A stretch of DNA of 64,000 nt from BCD1 sp965230565 (GCA_965230565.1 CBDDLH010000016.1:2480001-2544000); one strand, 5' to 3'. Counted from the first letter of the stretch, positions 16,670 through 26,281 are shown. Numbers and translations: made by a program. Notes: generated by a model not told the origin, from the letters alone.

Positions 16670-17482
16670 ATGATCAATCCGAACTTATCCCCGGGGAAAG
16701 TTAAGTTCTATGATTTTATCCTGAATATGCTCCCCGTTTTAAAAATCGGTACGGTAAACAGGTTGATTGCCAGAAATGATCATTTGTCTGGTGTACCATT
16801 TGTAAAAAGCCTCTGTACAGAAGCGGGAATCTTCGCAAAAATAACTGGCATTGAAAACCTTCCCAAAACAGGCCCGGTTACCATAGTTGCCAATCACCCC
16901 GGAGGAGCAGATGTCTTAGGTGTCATTATCGGACTTGGTGAAGTTCGACCTGACCTTGGGGTACTGGCCAATAAATTGATCTGTGTCGACCAAATCAAAG
17001 ATCTCGTAATTCCCATCGATATGATGGCAAAAGTAAAAGTAGATCCGGAATTAGTGCGAAAAGCCTACCAAGAGAAAAAAGTTGTTGTCTTTTTTGCGGC
17101 AGGGAAGAACTCGAGATACAATGGAGAGGGACTACTACGAGACAGGCGTTGGCGAACCTCATTTCTGGATTTTGCTGCTGAATTCAACACGCCCATCCAT
17201 GTAATGAAAATTGAAGGAGCCAATTCTCCGCTATTCTATAAAGTTTCCAAAATCAGGGCCAAATACAAAAGTTTGAAAAATGTACCTCTGGAAAACATGT
17301 TTCAACTCAGGGAATTACTGAATGGCAAGGGAACTGTTCAGATGTTCTTATCAAAAGCCGTATCTTTCCCTTCAACACTAAGATCTGAAAGTTTATCGGA
17401 AATACAGTTTAAACGTAGAAAAGCCGATCTTTTACATGATTTCGTCTATCAAATGGATGAAAATAATTTAGAATTTAAATAG
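16670..17482 (+). CDS. PlsC-like acyltransferase (OlsA/GlsA-like)
   Basis: A 270-residue glycerolipid-type acyltransferase. The catalytic HX4D motif is in VANHPGGADVLG (about residues 77-88) and the substrate motif FFAAGKNSRYNGEG follows. The ATG at 16670 is preferred over a TTG eight codons earlier. A -7-like TAAATTTG lies at 16598-16605. It overlaps functionally with the next gene, nine bases downstream, which is an OlsB/GlsB-like N-acyltransferase. In Bacteroides and relatives such a pair makes N-acylated glycine or ornithine lipids, the second acyl chain being added by this protein; that role is inferred from context. Confidence 0.75.
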   Translation: MINPNLSPGKVKFYDFILNMLPVLKIGTVNRLIARNDHLSGVPFVKSLCTEAGIFAKITGIENLPKTGPVTIVANHPGGADVLGVIIGLGEVRPDLGVLANKLICVDQIKDLVIPIDMMAKVKVDPELVRKAYQEKKVVVFFAAGKNSRYNGEGLLRDRRWRTSFLDFAAEFNTPIHVMKIEGANSPLFYKVSKIRAKYKSLKNVPLENMFQLRELLNGKGTVQMFLSKAVSFPSTLRSESLSEIQFKRRKADLLHDFVYQMDENNLEFK

Positions 17483-17491
17483 GGTATCATT

Positions 17492-18520
17492 GTGAAAAAT
17501 AAACTTAAGGCTGAACAGCTAAATGCCGATCCGGCAGAATATTTTGACCACGAAAAAGGCTTGTATAACCCTGTCCCGGTTTTCCCTTTTTTAAAAGAAC
17601 AGGATGTCGTCGATACGGTAGAAAGTATGATTGACGCCGATACCCTGAGAAAAGAAATCGATACCCTTGCCCACCATTCTGAATATTCAGATTCCATTAT
17701 TGCCAATACCAATTACGTCATTTGCCTGATCCGCTGGAATGAATATCCCGAATTAGTTAAAATGCTCAGTATCATCCGTGAATGGGCATTCCGAAGTGAA
17801 GGTGGAGGCGTCGGTGATATCGATTATGATGATTTTGACCTCCAACCAGAAATGGAACAGCTCATCATCCTCAACCCTGATGCTCAAGACCTGCATGGCT
17901 GCATCGTTGGCGGGTACCGTTTTGTAGTTCATAATGAACAAACTTACGAGCATGGCCCTATGGGGGATCATTTCCAGTTCTCGGAAAAATTCAAACAGGA
18001 AAAATGGGTCGAATTGGGGAGGTCTTTTATCAATCCATATATCCAGATGCGGGACAAGAGAGGTTCCATAGATTTTGTCCTTCATGGTCTGGGTTACATC
18101 AATGCGAAATACCCTGAAACAAAAGGTTTTTTTGGAAAAGTAACTTTGTATAATATTTACGAACTACAAGAAGCGGACGCATTTTTCCTGGCTGTTGCCA
18201 AAAAATATTTCTGCCAAAGCGATGATGTATTTGTAAACCCGGATGAAAAAGTACCGGAAGGCAATCTTACCGAATCACAAACAGCCCTGCTGGATAAAGG
18301 AGCATTCAAAGGACTTTTTTACATCCTGAGAAACGAATACAACGTAAACCTGGTCCGCATCATGGCCGTCTACAACCGCATGACCGGGCTGGACAAGATC
18401 TTATACTTCGGTGCTTTCCGTCATTTTGCCTTTGGCAATACTACGGAGGTCGGTATTGCTATTCCTTCTGAGGTTATCTATGAAATAATTAAAGAAAAGT
18501 TTGTTTATCCGTATAGGTAG
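17492..18520 (+). CDS. GNAT-type N-acyltransferase, OlsB/GlsB-like
   Basis: A 342-residue protein starting at a GTG nine bases after the acyltransferase stop. The middle (WVELGRSFINPYIQMRDKR, and HGLGYINAKYPETKGFFGKV) resembles the Acetyltransf_5/OlsB fold, in which an acyl chain from acyl-ACP is transferred to the amino group of an amino acid to form a lyso-amino-lipid. No membrane segment is evident. With the preceding acyltransferase it suggests synthesis of a glycine-, ornithine- or serine-based lipid. The amino acid used cannot be told from sequence. Confidence 0.7.
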   Translation: MKNKLKAEQLNADPAEYFDHEKGLYNPVPVFPFLKEQDVVDTVESMIDADTLRKEIDTLAHHSEYSDSIIANTNYVICLIRWNEYPELVKMLSIIREWAFRSEGGGVGDIDYDDFDLQPEMEQLIILNPDAQDLHGCIVGGYRFVVHNEQTYEHGPMGDHFQFSEKFKQEKWVELGRSFINPYIQMRDKRGSIDFVLHGLGYINAKYPETKGFFGKVTLYNIYELQEADAFFLAVAKKYFCQSDDVFVNPDEKVPEGNLTESQTALLDKGAFKGLFYILRNEYNVNLVRIMAVYNRMTGLDKILYFGAFRHFAFGNTTEVGIAIPSEVIYEIIKEKFVYPYR

Positions 18521-18600
18521 GCTCGCAGGCTCGCGTTTAGAGTTCGCAGGCTCACTGTTCCATATGGTTTCAAGTTGTTTTACCTTGTTTCAGTAGTTCA
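18521..18600. repeat. Fragment of the GCTCGCAGGCTCGC / TTTCA repeat family
   Basis: GGCTCGCAGGCTCGCG follows the stop codon at once, then TTCGCAGGCTCACTG and degenerate TTTCA words (CATATGGTTTCAAG, TTGTTTCAG). It has one recognisable end only, so it is probably a decayed copy of the elements at 14973 and 26405. Confidence 0.6.
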
Positions 18601-18751
18601 AAGTGACTCCTTTGGGTACATGTCAGGCTTTGTCACAGAATAGATTCAAGGAAAAAATATTTTTAATTGCATTTATTATGGTGTAAATTGCTACAGAAGA
18701 GGTTAAAAAAAAGTAACCCGATAATCTTCTCTAACAAAAAAATTATCCATA

Positions 18752-20884
18752 ATGAAGCCATTAATGTGTCTGCTGCTTATCTTTTCTATCAGCACTTTTC
18801 AAGTCTTACATGCCCAGGAAGATCGATTCTTTATCCCTAAAGAAATTTCCAAAGCTTATCAAAACGACACCAGATCCTTTGATGGAAACCCTGGGGCCAA
18901 ATACTGGCAAAACACTGCGGATTATACCATCGATGTTACCGTTTTTCCCGAAACCAAAACCATCAACGGGAGTGAAAAAGTTACTTATCACAATAACAGC
19001 CCTGATGTCATTAATCAATTGGTCATCCGGCTATATCATGATGTATTCAAAAAGGCCAATTCAAGAGCCTATGGCGTAAGCCCTGATGACATCAATGAAG
19101 GGGTGAGTTTGAGCCGGTTACTCGTCAACGATGAAGCCTACGATCTATCCAACCGTCGACTGATTTCAAAGAATGGAACTAATATGACGGTCCGGCTAAT
19201 GCAGCCCTTAATGAGTGGAGGAAAATTAGATCTGGAAATAGACTGGAGCCACCAAATCCCTGAAACCACCATTCGAACGGGTGCCTATGATTCCACATCT
19301 TTTTTTATCGCTTATTGGTATCCACAGGTAGCCGTCTATGATGACATTTTCGGCTGGGATAATTTATCTTATGATTTCAGTACTGAATTTTATAACGAAC
19401 TGGCCAATTATGATGTGACCATCAACACACCCAAATCATTTACAGTACTTGCTACAGGAGAATTACAAAACCCTGGTGAAGTTTTAAGTGAAACACTTTT
19501 GGATCGCTATCAACAAGCCCAAAAAAGCGAAAGTCCTGTTGTCATTCTAAAGCCTGAAGAGGCTACCCCTGAGTTTAATCATCGTTCCGGAAAGTGGCAC
19601 TACATTGCCACAGAAGTCAATGATTTCTCTTTTTGTATGAGTGATCATTATAGTTGGGATGCTGCAAGTCAAAAGGTTGGTGATCGTTCTGTTTTTATTC
19701 ATTCTTTTTACCCGGCCTCAAAAGCTCCAGAATGTAAGAATATAACCCCGAACCAGCAGAAAATGATGAAACACTTTTCGGAGGATATGCCAGGTATCCA
19801 CTACCCCTACCCTGAATTCACTACATTCATGTCCGGTGTTGGAGGAGGGGGAATGGAAACTCCAATGATGGCCAATAATGGTAATCCCGGCCTGGGAGTA
19901 ACCGTACACGAAATGTTTCACACATATTTTCCGATGTATGTCAGAGTTAACGAGAAACGGTTTGCCTGGATGGATGAAGGCTGGGCGGACTTCAATACAG
20001 CCTATTTGACGGACCGGTTTTTTAATGAAAATCCGGGGTCGCTTTTTTCCTACCATTCCTCCAGTGTACAAGGGAATTTGGGAGGAATCAGTGATTTGCC
20101 GCTCATCACATCGACACAGTTTATGGATCAGAGTAATTATGGTTATGCATCTTATAATTTACCGGCCTTTTTGTTGACGACCTTACACCATCATCTTGGT
20201 GACGATCTCTTTAAGCAATGTTATCGGACCTATATTCAGAGATGGGCAAAAAAGTCACCGACCCCATATGATCTTATCTACACTTTTGAAGCTGTTTCCG
20301 GGCAGGATTTGTCCTGGTTCTGGGTTCCGTGGTTCTTTAATTATGGCAGTGCAGATGTTACCATTGCATCTTTTAAAAAAGGAAAACTGCTTCTTAAAAA
20401 TAACGGCAACCGTCCTGTGCCCGTTTTAGTGGACATTATTTATACCGATGGAAAACAGTCAGAACAATCCTTAAGTGCAGGTTCCTGGGGAAATAGTTCA
20501 ACTGTAAAAATGCGAATTCCGCGGTTTAAAGAAATAAAAACCTTGAAAGTCAATGCTAGTATACCTGATGGGAATATCCTTGACAATTTTTATCCTTCTT
20601 TGCAAGATAATTATAAGGACCTGAATATTGATAAAAGTGTATATGGAACCTACCAAATCAAGGAGTTTCCAGTGACCATGGACATTGTCAAAAAAGATAA
20701 TTTGATGTTTATGAAGATCCCTGCTGCGAATATGGAACAATATCTGACGCCGATAAGTGCTACGATGTTTGAAAGTCTTGACGGTTCTATGAAAGTTGAA
20801 TTTAAGATGGAGGAAAACAAATGTAAAGGTCTGGTTATTGAAACAGACTTTGTTGATTTTCCGATAAACGCAGAAAAGTTGTAA
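18752..20884 (+). CDS. Secreted M1-family metallopeptidase
   Basis: A 710-residue zinc peptidase with a signal peptide (cleavage likely after VLHA, residue 21). The zinc site is complete: HEMFH at residues 386-390 and Glu409 in WMDEGWADF, the HExxH-x18-E arrangement of gluzincins. Just before it, GGGMETPMM corresponds to the GAMEN substrate loop of M1 aminopeptidases, in a variant form. An N-terminal beta domain (about 50-250) and a C-terminal region without clear family likeness flank the catalytic domain. Probably acts in the periplasm or outside the cell on peptides. Apparently monocistronic; a 150-base AT-rich upstream region separates it from the repeat fragment. Confidence 0.85.
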   Translation: MKPLMCLLLIFSISTFQVLHAQEDRFFIPKEISKAYQNDTRSFDGNPGAKYWQNTADYTIDVTVFPETKTINGSEKVTYHNNSPDVINQLVIRLYHDVFKKANSRAYGVSPDDINEGVSLSRLLVNDEAYDLSNRRLISKNGTNMTVRLMQPLMSGGKLDLEIDWSHQIPETTIRTGAYDSTSFFIAYWYPQVAVYDDIFGWDNLSYDFSTEFYNELANYDVTINTPKSFTVLATGELQNPGEVLSETLLDRYQQAQKSESPVVILKPEEATPEFNHRSGKWHYIATEVNDFSFCMSDHYSWDAASQKVGDRSVFIHSFYPASKAPECKNITPNQQKMMKHFSEDMPGIHYPYPEFTTFMSGVGGGGMETPMMANNGNPGLGVTVHEMFHTYFPMYVRVNEKRFAWMDEGWADFNTAYLTDRFFNENPGSLFSYHSSSVQGNLGGISDLPLITSTQFMDQSNYGYASYNLPAFLLTTLHHHLGDDLFKQCYRTYIQRWAKKSPTPYDLIYTFEAVSGQDLSWFWVPWFFNYGSADVTIASFKKGKLLLKNNGNRPVPVLVDIIYTDGKQSEQSLSAGSWGNSSTVKMRIPRFKEIKTLKVNASIPDGNILDNFYPSLQDNYKDLNIDKSVYGTYQIKEFPVTMDIVKKDNLMFMKIPAANMEQYLTPISATMFESLDGSMKVEFKMEENKCKGLVIETDFVDFPINAEKL

Positions 20885-20951
20885 GGTATTGATAAAGGGT
20901 TTTCGGGATCGTACAGGCGGAATTTATTCCGCCTTTTCATAGCTACTAACA

Positions 20952-21398
20952 ATGATGCGAAAATTATTAATACGAACCATTCTACTCATCTTTACAACGC
21001 TTTATAGCTGTGTTCAATCTGAAAAAGCAGCCACGGAAGTCCTAGAAAAGATAGAGATGGACCTCAGCGCTTTTGGAGTTGAAACAGAAGGTTACCCATC
21101 GATTGATGCTAATATGGACTTTTTAAAGGACACCAGTTACTGTGTAAAATCATATTATAACCCTGCATTTAAAGGGTCAACCTATGCACTCTCTAAAACG
21201 GAAATGACAGAAGTTTTAAATCTATTGAAAATATCAACTTTAAAACAACTCAAGTCTGATTATACGGTTCAAAAAACAGATCAACCAAGTTCAAAAATCG
21301 TTATTTACACTAATAAATCTATTTACAAAATAACCGATTATGGCCTTGAAGGAGAATCCCCGTTGCCGGAGTTGTACAAAATTGTGTATAAATTCTAA
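20952..21398 (+). CDS. Small lipoprotein of unknown function
   Basis: A 148-residue protein with an N-terminal lipoprotein signal (MMRKLLIRTILLIFTTLYSC, lipidated Cys20). The mature part is mixed alpha/beta with a FKGSTYALSKTEM segment and ends in KITDYGLEGESPLPELYKIV. Starting ATG could be 20952 or 20955. More AT-rich than the flanking peptidase gene. I recognise no named domain with certainty. Probably attached to the inner leaflet of the outer membrane or the periplasmic face of the inner membrane. Confidence 0.6.
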   Translation: MMRKLLIRTILLIFTTLYSCVQSEKAATEVLEKIEMDLSAFGVETEGYPSIDANMDFLKDTSYCVKSYYNPAFKGSTYALSKTEMTEVLNLLKISTLKQLKSDYTVQKTDQPSSKIVIYTNKSIYKITDYGLEGESPLPELYKIVYKF

Positions 21399-21482
21399 TG
21401 CAAGATGTGTGCGTGTAAATTGATCAACCGAAATCCTTATTTTAAGAATTTATTGATCCATGTAAATTCGAAAAAACAATAA

Positions 21483-22637
21483 ATGAAAATCTTTACCTCT
21501 CTTCTGATCTTTTTATTTATTTCCCAATGCTGTGTTGGTCAACATATTGAGGAGACTTGGGCTTATTTTTTTGATAAAGAATGGATTAGTAAAAACCAAA
21601 TTGAAACGATTATTGATAAGATGTACTTCGCCAAGATGAATGGTAAATTGGCCCGAAAACCCTGGGTTATTTCATATGATTACTTACCCAATGGGACGCT
21701 GATTTTCAGTAAAGATTCCTATGTTGAAGAAAATGATTCTATTCTTATTGTTTCCCATAAGCCCAAGGGCAAAAATATTAATAAAAAATCGTTTTTCTAT
21801 TTTTATGAAAAAAGCTTCAAAGATCGAAAAACCGGCCTGATTAAATGGTCAGAAGGCTACAATTCAAAAACATATTACTCCTACGATTCATTAGGAAAAT
21901 TGACTGAATCCCTCCATATAAACAATAGCCTTAACAACATAAATCATTTCAATCAATTCTATTACGATACCCTTGGTAGATTGGATTCCATTTGCACAGT
22001 TGATTTTAGAGGAGATAAGAACAATTGGAAAGACAACCCGATTGCCAAAAGTCTCGAAATTTTAGAATATCAATCGGATGTTCCTTCTGTGAATACCTTG
22101 TATCATTTTAATGAAGGTATCTTTTCTCCCTCCCGAAAACTGTTTTATTTCTACGACAAAAAAGGGTTCCCCTGGTATTGTGAATACTATGATGTAGAGG
22201 GCGAATCATTAATATTAACCGAAAAAATCGTATTTGAGTATGTTTTCAGAAAACCAGAGAAAACTCATATTCACTCCAACCTGTACCTTACCATTGACTC
22301 CCTCATCGCTGAAAACGAACTGGCTCATAAAAAAGAAGTTAACCTGGAAAAAATTGAAAATGATGCCCGAGAACAACTAAGTAAAAACAGACCGTTCATT
22401 TGGAATCAAAGTTCTTTGCCACCACCAACTGAATCCCTTATTCTGCTGGAAGGCCATCTTGTTGAAATAGTTTTTTTGGATAAATTTCTGCTAAAAGATG
22501 TTTTAGAAATCACCTACCTGGAACCAGATATGTCAAGAGCGATTTGGGGCCATAGGGCGAAATTTGGAGTTTATTCAATATCCCTAAATAACAAAGCAAA
22601 AAGGAAGTTGAAACGTCTAGTCAAAGGCAAGCAATAA
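21483..22637 (+). CDS. Exported protein of unknown function
   Basis: A 384-residue protein with a signal peptide (MKIFTSLLIFLFISQCCVGQ). The middle part has tyrosine-rich strands resembling the antiparallel beta repeats of RHS/YD-like or MORN-like secreted proteins (YYSYDSLGKLTES, FYYDTLGRLDSICTV, FYFYDKKGFPWYCEYYD), each with a Y/F-DxxG pattern. The C-terminal third is alpha/beta (LILLEGHLVEIVFLDKFLL). Two cysteines lie at the end of the signal peptide. AT-rich like its upstream neighbour, 84 bases away. No function can be assigned. Confidence 0.6.
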   Translation: MKIFTSLLIFLFISQCCVGQHIEETWAYFFDKEWISKNQIETIIDKMYFAKMNGKLARKPWVISYDYLPNGTLIFSKDSYVEENDSILIVSHKPKGKNINKKSFFYFYEKSFKDRKTGLIKWSEGYNSKTYYSYDSLGKLTESLHINNSLNNINHFNQFYYDTLGRLDSICTVDFRGDKNNWKDNPIAKSLEILEYQSDVPSVNTLYHFNEGIFSPSRKLFYFYDKKGFPWYCEYYDVEGESLILTEKIVFEYVFRKPEKTHIHSNLYLTIDSLIAENELAHKKEVNLEKIENDAREQLSKNRPFIWNQSSLPPPTESLILLEGHLVEIVFLDKFLLKDVLEITYLEPDMSRAIWGHRAKFGVYSISLNNKAKRKLKRLVKGKQ

Positions 22638-22641
22638 AAAC

Positions 22642-22679
22642 GCTGTTTAGCCGATAGCTTTCGCCATCGACTAAACAGC
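22642..22679 (-). terminator. Hairpin terminator between convergent genes
   Basis: GCTGTTTAGCCGAT pairs with ATCGACTAAACAGC (14 bp, one mismatch). Read on the reverse strand it is followed by GTTTTTATTG, so it suits the leftward gene at 22697; the rightward side lacks a T run. Confidence 0.65.
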
Positions 22680-22696
22680 CACACTACTAAACTAAC

Positions 22697-23779
22697 TTAA
22701 TTTATCACCTTTTTTCCATCTTCTGTAGCAGGTGCCTCTTCGAGCACCTTACCTGTCCATTTATACAAATTGGTATCTCCGGAACCGATAAAGCCAACTT
22801 CCGGAGTGATAAAAATGGCTGAACAGTGAGGAATTTCATCTACCAACACCCAGGTTTTTCCTCCATCAAGCGTGTACGCGGATCCTTTGCCAGCGCCATC
22901 TTTTCCGGAACCAGAAATCAAATAGGAATCTTTCGATCCCTGAACAAATTCGATGACACCGGAAATTGGTGGAGCTGTTGCCATAACTTGCCAGGTTACC
23001 CCGCCATCAGTGGTTTTCATCAATCCAGGGTTTTTACCTGATAAGGCCAGCCCGGTATTTTTATCCTGAAAGGCTACACTCACCGCAGTTTCCGGCCATA
23101 AAGTTTCGGAAGTCTCCCAGGTGACTCCTTTGTCAGTGCTTCGAAAAACCCGACCGTCTGTGGTGCCGAACCAAATGGTATTTCCAAAAGCTTCATAATT
23201 ACTGGCTACAGGCGTTTCAATCATGCCAGGCATCGGAATGCGCTTTCCGGAAGTAGCCGTCCATTTTTTTCCTCCATCTTTGGTATAATAGATCTCAAAC
23301 TGACCTCCGTTAGGGTCGCCTACCGCCACTCCTTCATTTTTATTGAAGAAATGAAGGAAAGAAATATACCCGCAGGTTTTGCAAAAAGCCGTTTCCTGCT
23401 GAACCCAGGAGGCTCCACCATCAGAAGAATAAAAAATCGCACTGTCGGTAGACAATCCGGATGGCCACATAGCTACCCAGATATTGTTTTCATCCAGCGC
23501 ATGAATTCCGGCAAATGCCAGCCCTTCACCACCGGTAACAGTAACAACATTCCAGGTTTTTCCCCCATCGGTTGTTTTTACCAGTTTATTACATGCAGCA
23601 TATGAATATGGAATCGCCCAAACAGTATTCACATCAACCGCAGAAAAGGCATATACACCTTGGATGTCCTGAGGCAAAGCAGTCTTTTGAGGTGTCCATT
23701 GTGCATTGAGTGCTATCGTAGCAGCAAAAAACATAATTGCCGTCAGTATAGTGCACTTCTTTAAATTTGTCAATTTCAT
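22697..23779 (-). CDS. Exported YCF48/BNR-repeat beta-propeller
   Basis: A 360-residue protein with a signal peptide ending ALNA. It contains six Asp-box (BNR) turns of the S/T-x-D-G-G-x-T/S-W type: TTDGGKTW, SSDGGASW, TKDGGKKW, STDKGVTW, TTDGGVTW and TLDGGKTW, spaced as in a sialidase-like or YCF48 beta-propeller. No sialidase catalytic arginine triad is apparent, so it is more likely a binding or scaffold protein. Probably periplasmic or on the cell surface. Single gene with its own terminator. Confidence 0.8.
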   Translation of the reverse strand: MKLTNLKKCTILTAIMFFAATIALNAQWTPQKTALPQDIQGVYAFSAVDVNTVWAIPYSYAACNKLVKTTDGGKTWNVVTVTGGEGLAFAGIHALDENNIWVAMWPSGLSTDSAIFYSSDGGASWVQQETAFCKTCGYISFLHFFNKNEGVAVGDPNGGQFEIYYTKDGGKKWTATSGKRIPMPGMIETPVASNYEAFGNTIWFGTTDGRVFRSTDKGVTWETSETLWPETAVSVAFQDKNTGLALSGKNPGLMKTTDGGVTWQVMATAPPISGVIEFVQGSKDSYLISGSGKDGAGKGSAYTLDGGKTWVLVDEIPHCSAIFITPEVGFIGSGDTNLYKWTGKVLEEAPATEDGKKVIN

Positions 23780-24003
23780 AATAATAGCTTTTTTGTGAAA
23801 CCATTTCCTGATTATGGATGCTAAAACTGTTTCATCTTAAGCCTTTTTAAGTTTAAATGCTATGACTATTCTCAGAGATTAAGCATGATTTCTATCACAA
23901 AACCAGGCAAAATGCCTCCCAAATGAGGTAATTGCCATATCATGCTGCCCGATGATCCTTTTTTTGTTAAATTAACGGGCTCATTTTTACACCCAAAACG
24001 ACT

Positions 24004-24726
24004 ATGAATCAGATATTTAGAAAAATCCGTAGACAACTACTTGCAGATGAAAAACTAGGCAGCTACCTGATGTATGCCCTGGGAGAGATTGTACTTGTGG
24101 TATTCAGTATCCTGTTGGCACTTCAGATTAACAACTGGAACGAAACCAGGGTTAGCGACAAACAATTACTTCAAATCCTTTCAACCATCCGAACCGACCT
24201 GGCAAGCGACACTTTGGAGGTCAGAGGGATTCTTGAAAATTACGAACAAAGAAGGCCGGTCTTCGAAAGAGTTCTAAATGATTCCGCCACCTATAATGAT
24301 TACCTGACTCAGCCGTTCTATGGTTTTTTAGTGTCCACTTATATCCCGTTAAAAATAGAAGAACGAGGATATGCACAATTAAAATCATTCAATAATTTCA
24401 CCGGGACGGAGCCGGAAACCATCGCCTCCCAAATCACTCAGTTCTATTCCGTTTTTATCAAAAACATTGAAGAAACCGAAAAAGCCATTAACGAAGATGT
24501 TTACAACAATCTGCAATATTGGAAAGAAAATATGACCTGGTTTTCAGAAGTGAGCAGGCAAGAAATCCCCAACGAATTCATGAACTACGTTTTGGATGAC
24601 CCGGATTACAAAAACCGCGTTGCCTTTCACCAGGCTATCGTTTACAATAACTACCTCCCGATTCTGGAGGCTTTTCAGGCGAATGCGAAAGCCCTTTTGG
24701 TGCAATTGAATAAAAAGCTGGAATGA
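24004..24726 (+). CDS. DUF6090-type membrane-anchored protein
   Basis: A 240-residue protein with the N-terminal pattern typical of a Bacteroidota-specific family (recalled as DUF6090): a basic start, then LGSYLMYALGEIVLVVFSIL and LALQINNWNE, one membrane helix at about residues 25-48. The remainder is helical and would face the periplasm. Function unknown. Followed directly, after the stop codon, by a composite repeat; the 225-base region upstream contains nothing I recognise. Confidence 0.7.
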   Translation: MNQIFRKIRRQLLADEKLGSYLMYALGEIVLVVFSILLALQINNWNETRVSDKQLLQILSTIRTDLASDTLEVRGILENYEQRRPVFERVLNDSATYNDYLTQPFYGFLVSTYIPLKIEERGYAQLKSFNNFTGTEPETIASQITQFYSVFIKNIEETEKAINEDVYNNLQYWKENMTWFSEVSRQEIPNEFMNYVLDDPDYKNRVAFHQAIVYNNYLPILEAFQANAKALLVQLNKKLE

Positions 24727-24830
24727 ATCTGGTTGCTGGTTGCTGCCCCGACACTATGTGTACGGGATGTCGCTACGCTCCAGTTGCTGGTTAAGTAGAT
24801 TGATATTAATTAAGAAAAATAGTATTTATT
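24727..24830. repeat. Composite intergenic repeat (AACCAGC units, GTCCCGG module, AATAGTATTT)
   Basis: The order is GGTTGCTGGTTGCTG, then GCTGCCCCGACACTATGTG (24742-24768, a diverged copy of the module at 15012 and 38770 that includes the GATGTCGCT-CGCTCC end), then AGTTGCTGGTTAAG, and finally AAAAATAGTATTTATTT. Each part recurs separately elsewhere in the window. Confidence 0.65.
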
Positions 24831-24850
24831 TAAACTGGTAAATTGTACCT

Positions 24851-25537
24851 ATGAACAACATCAAAGTAATTGCTTTTGACGCAGACGATACCCTTTGGGT
24901 GAATGAGCCGAACTATCAGGAAACGGAAAGGAAGTTCTGCGACATGCTGGAAGATTTTCTCCCCCACCATACGGTATCCAGGGCATTGCTGGAAACGGAG
25001 ATCAATAACGTTCCTCATTACGGATATGGCGTCAAAAGTTTTATGCTCTCCATGATCGAAACAGCCATCAGTATCTCTGATAAAACCATTGATGTAAGTG
25101 CTGTAGAAAAGATCATTGACCTCGGAAAAGAAATGCTGCACAAACCTATCATACTGATAGATGGGGTTGAGGAAGTTCTGAAAAAGCTAAATGGTACCTA
25201 CCGGCTGGTAATGGCCACAAAAGGGGACTTACTGGATCAGGAGAAAAAACTCATAAAATCAGGACTGGAAAAACATTTTCATCATATCGAAATCGTTTCA
25301 GAAAAAAAGGAACCCAATTACAAAAAGCTGATCAAACATCTGGACATTCCACCCGAACAATTCCTAATGGTAGGCAACTCCATCAAATCTGATATTTTAC
25401 CTGTCCTAAATTTGGGTGGAAATGCCTTTCATGTCCCCTACCACACGACCTGGGAATATGAAAAGGTTGAAAAACACATCGATCATCCCAATTTCAGGCA
25501 ATTAGAAAATATCCTGCAAGTGCTGGATTATGTGTAA
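24851..25537 (+). CDS. HAD-family hydrolase
   Basis: A 228-residue haloacid-dehalogenase-fold phosphatase. Motif I is FDADDTLW (nucleophile Asp10, acid Asp12), motif II the Thr of MATKG, motif III a lysine in SEKKEPNYKK and motif IV GNSIKSDI with the metal aspartates. The helical cap lies between motifs I and II. Substrate cannot be predicted. Cytoplasmic. Monocistronic, converging on the Crp/Fnr gene 36 bases away. Confidence 0.85.
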   Translation: MNNIKVIAFDADDTLWVNEPNYQETERKFCDMLEDFLPHHTVSRALLETEINNVPHYGYGVKSFMLSMIETAISISDKTIDVSAVEKIIDLGKEMLHKPIILIDGVEEVLKKLNGTYRLVMATKGDLLDQEKKLIKSGLEKHFHHIEIVSEKKEPNYKKLIKHLDIPPEQFLMVGNSIKSDILPVLNLGGNAFHVPYHTTWEYEKVEKHIDHPNFRQLENILQVLDYV

Positions 25538-25573
25538 GTGGGACGGGAAAAACTTCTTATTCCCTTTAGACTG

Positions 25574-26281
25574 CTAAGCATTCGTTTCCATCATCGCTTC
25601 CTTTGCTAAAAGATCCATATCCCTTACGAGCATACGGCGGCGGTTAAAAATGAGAATATTTTTATTCCGCAATTCATTGAGAACAGTTGTAACCGTTTGA
25701 CGGGAAGTAGCCGTCAGGTTAGCAATTTCCTGATGAGTGATAAAATTACGCACTTCGCGTTCGTAGCCGATCCTGCGACCTTTTTCCATAGCCAGATTGT
25801 GCAAAAATTCAACGATCCTTGTACGGGAATCTTTAAAAACGAGGGACTCCAGTCTTTTTTCCATTCGGCGGGTGCGGTTTCCTAGTAATTTGACCATAAA
25901 CATAGAGATGCGGGAATTCTCACGCATCAGCGCTTTCATATCAGATACCGTCAGCACACACATTTCCGCATCATCCATAGCATAGGCAAAATCACGTCTT
26001 TTACCTTCTCCAATGATAGCCATCTCTCCAAATACCTCCCCTACACCTAAAATAGCTTTGGTGATCTCTTTCCCCGAAGAACTATAAGTTCCGATCTTGA
26101 CCCGACCTTCTGTCAGGAAATACATTTTGTCTGAATGTTCATCCGGCAGGTAGATATACTCCCCCTTTTTGAAACGGCGATGCAGATGTTTTTCAACGTG
26201 TCCTGCTGCCTGCTTTTTAGGACAAAGCATATTTGTAACATCAATATTCTCAAGGTACCAAAGGCTTTGGGTTTCACTCAT
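25574..26281 (-). CDS. Crp/Fnr family transcriptional regulator
   Basis: A 235-residue regulator with an N-terminal cyclic-nucleotide-binding-like beta-roll (FKKGEYIYLPDEHSDKMYFL through GEVFGEMAIIGEG) and a C-terminal winged helix (HQEIANLTATSRQTVTTVL). The roll keeps a GE-MA block similar to the phosphate-binding cassette, but the Arg-Ser of true cAMP binders is not evident; there is also no FNR-type cysteine set. Ligand therefore unknown. No regulatory target is evident nearby. Confidence 0.88.
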   Translation of the reverse strand: MSETQSLWYLENIDVTNMLCPKKQAAGHVEKHLHRRFKKGEYIYLPDEHSDKMYFLTEGRVKIGTYSSSGKEITKAILGVGEVFGEMAIIGEGKRRDFAYAMDDAEMCVLTVSDMKALMRENSRISMFMVKLLGNRTRRMEKRLESLVFKDSRTRIVEFLHNLAMEKGRRIGYEREVRNFITHQEIANLTATSRQTVTTVLNELRNKNILIFNRRRMLVRDMDLLAKEAMMETNA

